DNA from: Chthonomonas sp035294505 | Lineage (GTDB): Bacteria; Armatimonadota; Chthonomonadetes; Chthonomonadales; Chthonomonadaceae | Reading direction: 5' to 3' | DNA: 64,000 nucleotides | NCBI RefSeq assembly: GCF_035294505.1 | Contig: NZ_DATGKU010000117.1 | Span: 49,915 to 113,914 of the forward strand | Part shown: one piece after another, positions 44,455 through 54,200 of the stretch | How the letters are laid out: every line of letters begins with the position of its first letter | Position numbering within the stretch: the stretch's first letter is position 1 | Notes under the pieces: generated by a model | The model's input: the letters and a program-made list of their open reading frames with translations, nothing else | Databases searched by the model: none | Told to the model about the DNA's origin: nothing | Position numbers and translations under genes: made by a program

Positions 44455-46031
44455 TAAGGTGTCTCCTTTGTAGAGGCACCACCGAGCAGAAGACCGATTT
44501 GGGTGGCGTCGCGTTGAATGAGGTCTATGGGATGCATTTGATGATTGGAGAGAATCACGGTGCGGTCGGCCAAAGCGGCCAGTTCGTCAAGATCGGTAGA
44601 GATAAGCACGATAGAGGCACCCCGTTGTTTGGCGTTGAGGAGTTGGGTGTGCACGAACTGGGTGGCGTTAATATCGAGACCACGTACTGGGTTGACGGCG
44701 ACAATCCATTCGGCACGGTGATGCAAAGCGCGTGCGACGACGATCTTTTGCTGATTTCCACCGGAAAGGGCCGAGGCCGGAAGCTTCGCGCTTGGGGTTC
44801 GAATATCGAACTCGCGGATGAGCGTTTCGGCCAACTCGTGTAGTGCGGCACGACGCAGGAAAGGGCCGAAACGATATTTGGCCTCTTTCACCGCTTCAAA
44901 GAGAAGGTTTTCTTCTACCGTCATGGTAAGGGCTAGCCCGTGGCGTCTTCGGTCTTGCGGGATATAGCCGATACGCGGATGTTGCCCGGGGCGAAACTCT
45001 CCTTCGTACCAAAGCAGTCGGCCGGATTTCGGGGTTCGTAACCCCACAATCGTTTCGGCAAGCTCCGTTTGACCGTTGCCGTCCACACCCCCTATTCCGA
45101 ATATCTCTCCCGGATAGACCTCGAAGGAGATATTTTGCAGAATGCTCTCTCCTTTATCTCCGAGAACGGTGAGATTTTCGGCGCGGAAGGCGGGTGTTGT
45201 GGGGAGGGGACGTAAAACCTGCCTACTCTCCGACAGAGGCTGTGTTTTTGGTGCTTCACCAACCATCCATTGGGCGAGGAGGGTCGGATTGACCTCGTGG
45301 ATAGGGGCTGTGGCGATTTTTTGTCCTCTGCGCAGCACGGTAACGCGATCGGCAAGAGCCATCACTTCAGGCAGCTTATGGGTAATGAATACCACCCCTT
45401 TCCCAGAATCGCGGAGCGTGCGGAGGACGCGAAACAGCTCTTCGATCTCTTCACCGATAAGCACGGCAGTGGGTTCATCGAAGATAAGCCATTGGGCGTT
45501 GGTCGCCAGTGCTTTAGCGATCTCGATGCGCTGTTGTATGCCTACAGGGAGGTCTTCAACGCGAGCGTAAGGATCGAGTTGCCAGCCGAGCGCAGCGGCC
45601 TGGTCTAGGGCCGGTTTGGCGGCCTCTGTCGTGCGATAGCGTAGGGCATGGAGGGGCACGTCGGCATCGAGGGCTAGGTTTTCCTGGACTGTAAAGGCCG
45701 GTACGAGGGTAAAGTGTTGATGCACCATGGCGATGCCAAGCCGACGTGCCTCTCTAGGAGAGGCGATGTTAACCGTGGCATTGTTGATGCGGATGGTTCC
45801 CGAATCGGGCTGGGTCATGCCCGAAAGAATGTGCATCAGGGTGGATTTGCCTGCGCCGTTTTCGCCGAGCAGGGCATGGATTTCCCCTGCCTGCAGGTCG
45901 AAGTCCACCCCATTCAGCGCGATCGTGGCGCCATAGCGCTTGACGATCTGCTGCATCTGCACTGAGGAGGTCGTGGAAGATGGCGCTGCGAGCGGAGTTG
46001 TGGATCCCGCGGTGTCACGCGCTGAGTTCAT
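44454..46031 (-). CDS. Nucleoside ABC importer ATPase with two ATPase domains (NupO/YufO-like)
   Basis: The 525-residue protein has two fused nucleotide-binding domains. The first has Walker A GENGAGKST, signature VGIQQRIEIAKAL and Walker B WLIFDEPTAVL. The second has a degenerate first loop (GVDGNGQTELAE), signature LSGGNQQKIVVARAL and AVNPVRGLD in place of a full Walker B glutamate. This pairing of one active and one altered site is normal for the family. It starts 2 bases after the stop of the binding-protein gene. Confidence 0.95.
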   Translation of the reverse strand: MNSARDTAGSTTPLAAPSSTTSSVQMQQIVKRYGATIALNGVDFDLQAGEIHALLGENGAGKSTLMHILSGMTQPDSGTIRINNATVNIASPREARRLGIAMVHQHFTLVPAFTVQENLALDADVPLHALRYRTTEAAKPALDQAAALGWQLDPYARVEDLPVGIQQRIEIAKALATNAQWLIFDEPTAVLIGEEIEELFRVLRTLRDSGKGVVFITHKLPEVMALADRVTVLRRGQKIATAPIHEVNPTLLAQWMVGEAPKTQPLSESRQVLRPLPTTPAFRAENLTVLGDKGESILQNISFEVYPGEIFGIGGVDGNGQTELAETIVGLRTPKSGRLLWYEGEFRPGQHPRIGYIPQDRRRHGLALTMTVEENLLFEAVKEAKYRFGPFLRRAALHELAETLIREFDIRTPSAKLPASALSGGNQQKIVVARALHHRAEWIVAVNPVRGLDINATQFVHTQLLNAKQRGASIVLISTDLDELAALADRTVILSNHQMHPIDLIQRDATQIGLLLGGASTKETP

Positions 46032-46033
46032 GG

Positions 46034-47098
46034 CTAATCCGCTTTCGGTACAACGAGGGTTCCATCAATGATCTTTTGTTTGGCCGCATCTATTTTCTGT
46101 TTTAGCGCCGCAGGAACCTTAGGCTCTAATTTCGGGTTATACACAAAGCCGATTACGCCGGATTTAAGGCCATAAGGAGTTGCGTTTGGTTTAAAAGTAC
46201 CCTCTTTGACAGCCTGTATGATGTTAAGGAAAGCCGGGAAGAGATTGATCGGCGCGCTTGCCAGAATCACGTCCGGAGCGTTGCCATTTTGGTCGCTATT
46301 CGTTCCGAGCGCATAGACGGGATGGCCGGGCCGATTGCTCTGTTCGACGGCATTGAACACCCCCTGAGCGGCGTTATCGAGGTCTTGGATGATCACGTCG
46401 GCACCGCGGCCAATGAGGGAGAGAGTTGCCTGTTTAGCCTTGCCAACATCGTCCCAATCATTGGTATAGAGGGGTTGAAGGACATTTATCTGGGGGGAGA
46501 TGGCTTTGGCGCCGAGCGCGTATGCGGAGAAAACGCTTTTGACCGGGCCGATGGGATCGGCACCGACGGCACCTAGGATGCCGCTTTTGCTCATTCCGGC
46601 AGCTAACATCCCTTCGAGATAGGCGCCATCTTCCAGCTTGAAGACGATAGGGGTGACGTTGGGCGCAACCTGACTACCTGATGAGATAACGAACAGTGTT
46701 TTCGGAAATTCGGGGGCAATGCGCAGTGCCGGCTGTTCGTACTCCTCACCATGACCGATAACCACATTGTAACCTTGGGAGGCGAAGGCGCGAAGGCTTT
46801 CTAGTTGGCTATCGGCAGAGGTTGCTTGCTCCTTAAAAGCGATTTGGCTATCGCTAAGCCCGAGCTTTTTAGCCACCGCTTTTAAGGCTTCGTAGGCGCC
46901 TTGGTTCCAGCCATGATCGGTTGTGGAACCGGACATAATGAGGGCAACTCGAAAAGGCTGTTGCCCGGAGGGCGCTCCTGGCGAGGCGTTTGTGGGGCCG
47001 GAGGCAGTCGTCTGTTGGCGGCCACAACCGATAGCCCAGAAAGCGAGCAGCAGAAGGGAGGCAAAAGCCGTTTTTCGCAGGTGTTTGCCGGAAACCAT
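46034..47098 (-). CDS. BMP/PnrA-family nucleoside-binding lipoprotein
   Basis: The 354-residue protein has a lipoprotein signal ending in AIGC and a PnrA-like fold: FRVALIMSGSTTDHGWNQGAYEAL, VVIGHGEEYEQPAL, FKLEDGAYLEGMLAAGMSKSGILGAVG, and GRGADVIIQDLDNAAQG. It captures purine nucleosides outside the membrane for the ABC system downstream. The ATG at 47096-47098 has a GGAGA site 6 bases before it; the longer frame from 47164 adds an unlikely N-terminus. It is the first gene of the operon. Confidence 0.94.
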   Translation of the reverse strand: MVSGKHLRKTAFASLLLLAFWAIGCGRQQTTASGPTNASPGAPSGQQPFRVALIMSGSTTDHGWNQGAYEALKAVAKKLGLSDSQIAFKEQATSADSQLESLRAFASQGYNVVIGHGEEYEQPALRIAPEFPKTLFVISSGSQVAPNVTPIVFKLEDGAYLEGMLAAGMSKSGILGAVGADPIGPVKSVFSAYALGAKAISPQINVLQPLYTNDWDDVGKAKQATLSLIGRGADVIIQDLDNAAQGVFNAVEQSNRPGHPVYALGTNSDQNGNAPDVILASAPINLFPAFLNIIQAVKEGTFKPNATPYGLKSGVIGFVYNPKLEPKVPAALKQKIDAAKQKIIDGTLVVPKAD

Positions 47099-47132
47099 GT
47101 AGCTCTCCACGCAGTGATGTTGAATGTAAAAA

Positions 47133-47138
47133 ATTATA
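47133..47138 (-). promoter_or_regulatory. -10-like hexamer upstream of the BMP operon
   Basis: A perfect TATAAT on the minus strand lies about 35 bases before the BMP gene start. No matching -35 hexamer was found at 16-18 bases. Confidence 0.35.
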
Positions 47139-47205
47139 CGCCAGATGATGCCGTTTTTATGCATTACTGGGCGATGATATGGAAATAAGGGGGAGGAAAC
47201 CGGCT

Positions 47206-47676
47206 TTAAGAGACAAGATGATTCACGAGCAATAGAGGAACCCAGTCGGACGTCAGTCGGCCCGACCAGACATTATATTGTCTCGATAGAGGTTCTGTGC
47301 TCACGAGATAGACCGCCCTAAGCAGAATGGTTCGCGAGTGTAGAGGAGAGGGGAGAGGAAAATGCTGCCATTCTTCGGTAGCACAGTAGATGTCGAAAAT
47401 CTGTAGCTCTGTAGGGTTTAGCAGGATGAAATCAGGGGTGTTTTGTTTCCAATGGATCGGCTTACGCTTGATAGAAACGATGCCATGCGGTGTCTGCATT
47501 TCAAAGGACAAAGCCTCATAGCCCCAGGAGCAGGCCTCGCTCCAAAGGCGAATAGGGTGCTCTGAAATGTTTTCAAGGGCGACATGAAAATGGGACGCAC
47601 GATCGGTGAGAAAGACCGTACGCGAACCACGCCAGCTAGGGACGGCGATGGTTAAGCGGAGGGAAGAAAGTTTCAC
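47206..47676 (-). CDS. Small protein of unknown function, beta-sandwich-like
   Basis: I do not recognise this 156-residue protein. It starts at a GTG with a GGAGGGAA site 5 bases upstream. Its strands (FHVALENISEHPIRLW, LSFEMQTPHGIVSIKRK, TILLRAVYLVS) alternate in a way that suggests an immunoglobulin-like beta sandwich. No signal peptide is seen. It stands alone between the BMP operon and the PEP-CTERM-like gene on the same strand. Confidence 0.6.
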   Translation of the reverse strand: MKLSSLRLTIAVPSWRGSRTVFLTDRASHFHVALENISEHPIRLWSEACSWGYEALSFEMQTPHGIVSIKRKPIHWKQNTPDFILLNPTELQIFDIYCATEEWQHFPLPSPLHSRTILLRAVYLVSTEPLSRQYNVWSGRLTSDWVPLLLVNHLVS

Positions 47677-47754
47677 TTTTCTTCCCTCCGGGGGAACGCT
47701 CTGATGAATCGGATAGAGCTTTTAGCTGAAACCATGTCTGGATGTTCGAGAGAT

Positions 47755-48663
47755 TTATCTTTCAGAGTGTTTTGCGGTTCTTGATCGCCTGCTACGCCAT
47801 CCATACCACAGACCCATGCTTAATAGAGCCAGGGACAGGCTAAGACTCGCTGAAAGCTCGGGGGTAGATGCTGCGGGGCAGTAGAGCGCGAGGTCTTTCC
47901 CAAAAGCCCATTTCCAGCCGCTGAAACCCGAGTTGCTCAACGCTTCATCCAGAAAGTTTACCGGAGGGGTCTGGGTGACGTCTATCTGCTTTGTGGGGTC
48001 AATACCCTTCCCATTATTATCGAAGCTGTTGAAAACCGCGTTGCCCTTATTATCTCTGCCGACCGTCCACTGATATCCGAAAAGGATGTCGAACTCGTTC
48101 TTGATCTTAGGGCCGGTAAACACAAGGTAGGTTTGCCAGGTGGTCTTAACGTTCATCCCATTACAGATACTCGGATAGTCGTTCGTCCAACTCATCCCAA
48201 GGAAGCCGGGGCCGCCGTTGTAGTTTTTATCATGTCTTTGCGCGTAGTTGGGATAGGCATAGTTCCCATTATCGTCATTTTCGTAGTAGGGTGAGGTATC
48301 GGCTCCTCCATTGGGTTTCTGGTAGTCCCACCCACCGGAAGGGGGATCTACGGCGACGGTAAGCGGCTTGCCTTTATACGTTGCCGGGCAGTCATCTTGG
48401 ATGATGATCTGGAACCATCGGAACTGACAACCCATTTTATCGTCCATGAGGTAGTTGTACTTCTGTTTCAGTAGAAAAGTCCCCGTCTCCTGCCCTGTAT
48501 TGGCATTTGCGATTCCCACGGAATAGCTTAAATCTCCAATAACGACCTGCTGATTGTTCAGGGTAGCCGTTACATCGAAGGCAAAGGCCGTTTGTTTTAT
48601 GGATAAAAGAAAGCCAAGCAAGAAAGCAGAAAGCACTATTTGGCATGTGCGCTTTACAAACAT
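47755..48663 (-). CDS. Surface protein with PEP-CTERM-like sorting tail
   Basis: The 302-residue protein has a signal peptide (about 1-28, ending TAFA) and a body rich in Asn, Gly, Tyr and Trp (NPNG, YENDDNGNYAYPNYAQ). The C-terminus starts with TPELS, continues with a Leu/Ser-rich transmembrane helix of about 18 residues, and ends in an Arg cluster (GWRSRRSR). This three-part tail is the layout of PEP-CTERM proteins cleaved by exosortase, although the motif reads PEL rather than PEP. An AAAGGAG site precedes the ATG. No exosortase gene is in the window. Confidence 0.75.
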   Translation of the reverse strand: MFVKRTCQIVLSAFLLGFLLSIKQTAFAFDVTATLNNQQVVIGDLSYSVGIANANTGQETGTFLLKQKYNYLMDDKMGCQFRWFQIIIQDDCPATYKGKPLTVAVDPPSGGWDYQKPNGGADTSPYYENDDNGNYAYPNYAQRHDKNYNGGPGFLGMSWTNDYPSICNGMNVKTTWQTYLVFTGPKIKNEFDILFGYQWTVGRDNKGNAVFNSFDNNGKGIDPTKQIDVTQTPPVNFLDEALSNSGFSGWKWAFGKDLALYCPAASTPELSASLSLSLALLSMGLWYGWRSRRSRTAKHSER

Positions 48664-48898
48664 GTTGATTGTCTCCTTTCCACGATATTTATAGATAGAT
48701 AGACACTCTAGAGGGTCAAAACTGTTGCAGAGAGCCGATCATCGCAGATACCGGCTTCGGGCATCGGGGCTGCAACGGAGTAACCTCGCCTGTTCAATCG
48801 TAAATTGAGCAGAAACTCACCTATTTGAAAATGCTTGCATCCGTTCTCCTGTTTTGACAATCGGAACAGATGCTGGCATGAAGAAGGAGGATGTAGAT

Positions 48899-50686
48899 TT
48901 GAACACCATACAATGGGCTGGAAAACCGAGTAGACGGAGAAGAGGTCTACTCTTTTCGATTGCTGCCAACCTTTTGGCTTTGCCGCTGGCTACCTATGCA
49001 CAGCCGCCTCAAGAACAGGCACAAGTGAAACCGCTGCCTGTGCCAACTGGTGTGGTGCCCTTACCCCAGCAAGCTCCGCCGACAACGCCTCTCGGTCCTG
49101 TGCCAAAACCGGCTCTGCCCCTACCGAAGCCCTCCCAACCGCTGACAAACTCCCCCGGCCTCGACGCCTTGCAGAGCTACTTACAGGGAAAGCCGGTAAC
49201 CATAGATCAGGCGGTGGCCATCGCTTTAGGTACAAATCGGGAGTTGGCTCAAGCGGTGGCCGCGCTCCTTACTGCCGAGGGGCGCACAGAGGAGGCACGC
49301 ACCGCCTTCAATCCGACGGTGGGAGTGAGCGCCCAGATCACGGAATTCAACCGAGGAAATAAGGCCACCTTCGGGAGCCTTACCCTGCCACTGCTCTACA
49401 CATTTAACCCAGTTGTGGTTGCCCAGGCGACGCTGCCACTCGACGTTTTTGGTACGCTGAAGGCGGCCAAAACCGAGGCTCAATTCCAAGAGGTAGCGGC
49501 GCGGTTGGAGGTGAATCGCATCCGCAACCAGATCGTTTTTCAGGTAAGAAACGCTTTTTATCAGGTGCTTCAGGCGAGAGCACAGCTGGCCGTTGCTGCC
49601 GATACATTGCAAACGACCCTCCTGCGACTAGACACAGCCCAAAAAAGCTATGCGGCCGGCGTCTCACCGCGCTTTGATGTGATACAATCGCAAACCGACG
49701 TTGCCGCAGCGCAAGACGCCTATCTTCGCGCCCAACAGCAGCTGAGCCTAAGCCTTACCAATTTAAAGAGCGTGATGGGGCTTTCCATCTCGGCACCGCT
49801 AGAGATAACGGATGCCGGCGCTGTAACGACCCCACCGGGGGTGCCTCTCTATACGGCGGCACCTCAGAACGCCTCCTCGACCGCCCCATCGGGAGGGGCG
49901 AATGCCGACAGCGGGCAGACGGCACTCTCGCCCACTCAGCAGATGCAGAAGATCGTGCCGGGTGCGGCCACCTTGGCGGAAGAGGGTATTGGCGGAGGCA
50001 AGCCGTTGACCGTTGCCGACCCTCTTAACCTTGGGCTGGAGTACCAAAAGCTGGTGCAAGAAGCCCTACGCCAACGGCCGGAAATATTGGAGGCAGAGGC
50101 GCAGATGGATGCCGCAAAAGCGGGGTTAACCCTTGCTAACGCCAGCGAACTGCCCACCTTTGGCCTTGGCTTCAGCTACACGCTCAATCCCAACGCGGCC
50201 GGTTTTACCTTGTTTAACCAAGCCGCGGTCACACTCAACGTGAATATCCCCATTTGGGATGGCGGTTTAGCGCGGGCGCGAAGGGAGCAGGCCCATGGCC
50301 AGTTAGCGCAGGCTGAGGTAGCCTATAGAAACGCAGTAGACTTGGTAAGTGCCGATGTGCGACAAGCCTATATCAACCTTATTCAGGCGCAAGACCGCGT
50401 TGCGGTAGCCAATGTGACGCTTGCACAGGCGCAAGAGGCCTACCGTCTAGCTCAGGTGCGCTATAAGGCGGGCGTTTCGCAGCAACAGGGAGTCTCGCCC
50501 ATCTTGGAGCTAAGCACCACCCAAACTTCGCTAACACAGGCCGAGAGCAACCAGGTGGCAGCCCTCTATGCCTACAACATCGCCCGCGCCCAGCTAGATG
50601 CGGCCCTCGGTCGCGCCGCCTTTGTGGGGCAGGCACCGGGCTATGCGTCTGTTCCCTCTACCAAGGAGGTACCTCCCTCCAAATAA
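48899..50686 (+). CDS. TolC-family outer membrane efflux protein
   Basis: The protein of about 595 residues has a signal peptide ending ATYAQ, a Pro-rich spacer (KPLPVPTGVVPLPQ and similar, about 25-95) and two outer-membrane efflux repeats. These are rich in Ala and Gln with coiled-coil character (residues about 100-310 and 390-580). Such proteins form the outer-membrane channel and periplasmic tunnel of efflux or type I secretion systems. The frame is open from 48854, but the TTG at 48899 has an AAGGAGG site 8 bases before it. The acidic insert between the repeats (about 320-380) is unusual. No pump or adaptor gene is adjacent. Confidence 0.92.
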   Translation: MNTIQWAGKPSRRRRGLLFSIAANLLALPLATYAQPPQEQAQVKPLPVPTGVVPLPQQAPPTTPLGPVPKPALPLPKPSQPLTNSPGLDALQSYLQGKPVTIDQAVAIALGTNRELAQAVAALLTAEGRTEEARTAFNPTVGVSAQITEFNRGNKATFGSLTLPLLYTFNPVVVAQATLPLDVFGTLKAAKTEAQFQEVAARLEVNRIRNQIVFQVRNAFYQVLQARAQLAVAADTLQTTLLRLDTAQKSYAAGVSPRFDVIQSQTDVAAAQDAYLRAQQQLSLSLTNLKSVMGLSISAPLEITDAGAVTTPPGVPLYTAAPQNASSTAPSGGANADSGQTALSPTQQMQKIVPGAATLAEEGIGGGKPLTVADPLNLGLEYQKLVQEALRQRPEILEAEAQMDAAKAGLTLANASELPTFGLGFSYTLNPNAAGFTLFNQAAVTLNVNIPIWDGGLARARREQAHGQLAQAEVAYRNAVDLVSADVRQAYINLIQAQDRVAVANVTLAQAQEAYRLAQVRYKAGVSQQQGVSPILELSTTQTSLTQAESNQVAALYAYNIARAQLDAALGRAAFVGQAPGYASVPSTKEVPPSK

Positions 50687-50707
50687 AGCGTACAGCGGTG
50701 GCCACGT

Positions 50708-51094
50708 CTAGCTACGAGCCAGCGTGGCTACCGCTAAACACAACCAGCCTGACAGAAAACAGAGGCCTCCAAAAGGCGTAATTGCCCCTAAAACTCTGAG
50801 ACCGGAGATGGCGAGAACATAGAGACTGCCGGAAAAGAGAACAATACCCACGACGAAAAGCCAACCTGCTAAAGTGAGGTAGCGATTCGGCTTCGTGCGT
50901 TCCATAAGAAGAGCCACGCCAAGAAGCGCCAGCGTGTGCACCATATGATACTGAACGGCCGTATGATAGACCTCTGTCATCTGCAGGGCCGCCAAATGCG
51001 CCTGCAGTCCGTGAGCGCCAAAAGCACCTAAGGCTACCGAAAGAAAGCCGCTGAAACCGGCGAGTGCGGTAAAAATCCTTCCTTGATCGGACAC
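50708..51094 (-). CDS. DUF423-family membrane protein
   Basis: The 128-residue protein has four predicted helices and the family signature VALGAFGAHGLQAHL, with YHTAVQYHMVHTLALL and LFSGSLYVLAISG. This is a widespread small inner-membrane protein of unknown function. I chose the GTG at 51092-51094, preceded by AAAGGGG, over the longer frame from 51124, because it gives the usual family length. It is convergent with the TolC-family gene (22-base gap). Confidence 0.9.
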   Translation of the reverse strand: MSDQGRIFTALAGFSGFLSVALGAFGAHGLQAHLAALQMTEVYHTAVQYHMVHTLALLGVALLMERTKPNRYLTLAGWLFVVGIVLFSGSLYVLAISGLRVLGAITPFGGLCFLSGWLCLAVATLARS

Positions 51095-51246
51095 CGTTTC
51101 CCCTTTCACCAAAACGCTTGACACTATTCTACCTTTCCCCTATTAAATGCCGATTCTGGCCGACAGGGCGTGGCAGGAAAAAGCGTGGCGCTTGGCTAAA
51201 AGAAAGCTGCTCTCTAAAGCAAGTAGACAGAAGGAGTAGATAGCCA

Positions 51247-54200
51247 ATGATGTTCTCCCGTCAGGGTAGCTTAGGTGCGCTTGTTGCTTTGGGTCTTAGT
51301 CTGCTAAGTGTCTCTGCAAGTGCCGTTCCCACCATTCAGCAGCGGAGAGAGGGACATGTCATCACCATACGGGCTTTGGCGCGTTCGGGGCATTACATCG
51401 GCTTCGAGGTGTTAGAAGATGGCCAAGCAATCGCTCCCATTCACTTCACTTCTGCAGGGCTTATCTTCGCTTCGCGCGTCGAAGTTCAACAGACGGGAAG
51501 TCTCTCCCGTATGCTTTTTCCTGAGCTACAGGCCCTGCCTCATAGCGGTCTTGCACTTTCTCACAGTCGCATCCAGGTGGTGTTGAGGGCGGGGCATTTT
51601 CCAAAAGTGTTTTTCGACCTTACCTTAGCGCGTTTTTCCCCTGCCGAATGGCAGCAAAGGGTAGGGAAGCAGCCGTTCCATTTTCTCAAAATCCTCATGC
51701 CGAGCGCGCTCCTGTGGCAACATGGTGGATGGCTTAACGCCACACCTCGTGCCGACCTGTTTCCCCTGCTTTTGGATGTGCATGTAGGCACTCCGGAGCT
51801 ATCGGCCTATCCTTATAACCGCGAATGGTCTACGACGCCTCCCTTTTCAGGGCAGCCGCTTCCGCTGACGGGTTTGTGGGACCCAGACCATGGCCTCTAT
51901 GTCGCTTGGGACTTTCAGGAGGCCCGACTCACCGACAACTCGGAGCGAGATATCGCATCGGGCTTTTGTAATCGGCTGATCACACCGACCAACGGAGAGG
52001 TGCCGCCCACCGACGCCCTTAAGGAAGGAGTTGATGACGACGGAGAGTCTGCACTGACGCCTTTGGAGCGTCGTGAGCGCCAGGCGGATAGAGAGGGAAA
52101 GAGCAAATTTGTGGCGCTAGTCTATCCCTATGGAGGAGTAGGGTACCAGCAGTGTGTCTATCCGGCCGATGGAGCGCACATCGCTTCCTTCGCCGACCTG
52201 GTATTCAGCAAGAACCTTGGCCCTACGACCGACCCAAACTCCTTCAACTGGCAGCGCTGGTGGAAGAACCCCTTTGTGCGGGCAAGGCTACCGCGAGTGC
52301 CCACGACGGTAGACCTCTCCTATATCGGCGCAGCCGGTCACATGCAGACGCCACCGGAGGCGCCAGGCGGTGGTCTTTTGGCGGGGCCGGAGGGGAATTT
52401 TCAGATTCCTGGGAGCTTGTTGATTGACGGATGGTATTGGCACAACGAGAGCGCCGTGGCGGCGCCGGCTAAACAAGGGAATAGCGCGCGGATAGAGGAG
52501 CTTGAACGGGAAGCGGCTATCTTTCTGAAGTACACCAAGAGGTTCATCGTGAACGGAAAACCCTGTACCTATTGGGAGAAGCCTTTGGTGGGGCGTTGGA
52601 CAGACCCTTGGGGCGGAAAGCCGGTAACCACATTGCACAACGCGAACGGCTTCGCCGCGGCTCGCCTGCTGCTCGATCTCTACCACTATGAGGGCAAGAA
52701 AGCCTATTTACCCTATATTGATGGGGCTTACAACTGGGCGATGCAGATGGTATGGACTCGGTGTGAGTTTGCCGATGTGCCCTCCTCTCCCTTTGCCATT
52801 GGGGCCACACTCCCCATCGCCTTCCTGTTGGACTACTATTTCACCTTCAAAAACGATCCTGCCCGCCACGATCGGGCGATTCAGGCACTGCAATTGGCGC
52901 GCTCCTATGTCTATCGCTATATGGTGATGTGGACGGCAGACAGCAGAAGGGATGATAGCGTCTCCAGCGCCTTTTTATGGGAGCCGAATTCGGGAAGAGA
53001 TTGGACAGGAGCGGCCTGTGCCAACGAGGTGTTCTGGGACTTGGATACGCTTGCACAGGTGGCCGTGCACACAGGCGATCCCATCCTGATGTGGGCTTTA
53101 CAAGGCTCTCTTTCCCGTTGGTATCGGCTCTATCAAGATAACTACCATCCCTCTCTCAATGACTATCTGCCATCCGAGTTCGCCGAAGAGTATGGCTTGG
53201 CGCCTGGCAGTCCCTTCTATCCCGGTCATCATGCCCACTACGGCTTCGGGGTGGATTTCGCCATGATGGACCCGGTGGGCGATACCGTAGTGCGTGTGTT
53301 GGCGGGAGAAAAGGCGGCCATGGCCTTTGATCGAGAGAACTCCCAACTACGGCTCGCAAACTATGTTTGTACGGGAGATGGCGACTTCGCATTTCGTTTA
53401 ACGGGGCCGCAGTCGGGGCCGTTCGGGGTTACCATCACCTTTCCCTATGGGGATCTCTCGGAAGCGCCTATTGTCGTCCGCGCCCCAAACGGGGATGAAC
53501 AGACTGTGGAGGTTCAACGCGATCCGAAAGCGCTTTGGACGGTGATCGTGCGTGGAGTTCATGTTGGCGATACGGTTATTGTTGGACGGCCCGATCTGGC
53601 TCATGCGAAGCCGCTGCCGGTGCTGCCCCCTTTAACGGCTGCCGACAATCCCGTGGCTCCGGAGGCTTATGCGCCTTTCGTTCCCTTGGTGTTACCTACC
53701 GACACGACCCTGCCAACGAATTGGAGCGATAAGCAGTCCTTCGCCGGCCTATGGGTAGGGTTGAAATGGATAGACTGGGTTCCATTTGTCCGTTCGGAGG
53801 GACCTTTGAGAGGTGCCTCGAAGCCTGTTCGTTGGTCGCACCCACTTGACGGGTTTCGGAATATCTACCTATTGTACGTAGCCGCTCCCGAAGGGCAAGA
53901 TACATCGGTGGTACCACAGGTGCTTTTGGAAAACGGCCATCAGGCACAGCCGATCTATACAACCCCTGCGCTTGCTTGGGAGGCATGGCCCCCCGTTATG
54001 ACGGCTCGACTGCTATTGGCAGGTTATACGGTACCTGCCGGACAGCGTGTCGCGGGAATCAACCCAAATGGGAGAACGATTGTCGCAGCTGTGGGGTTGC
54101 CGAGCGCAGCAAGCCAAACGATGGCACATCAAGTGGCAGAGGCCATGCGACAAGATGTGCTCCGGTGGACGGCCATGCTTCGTTTTGAACAGATTACCGG

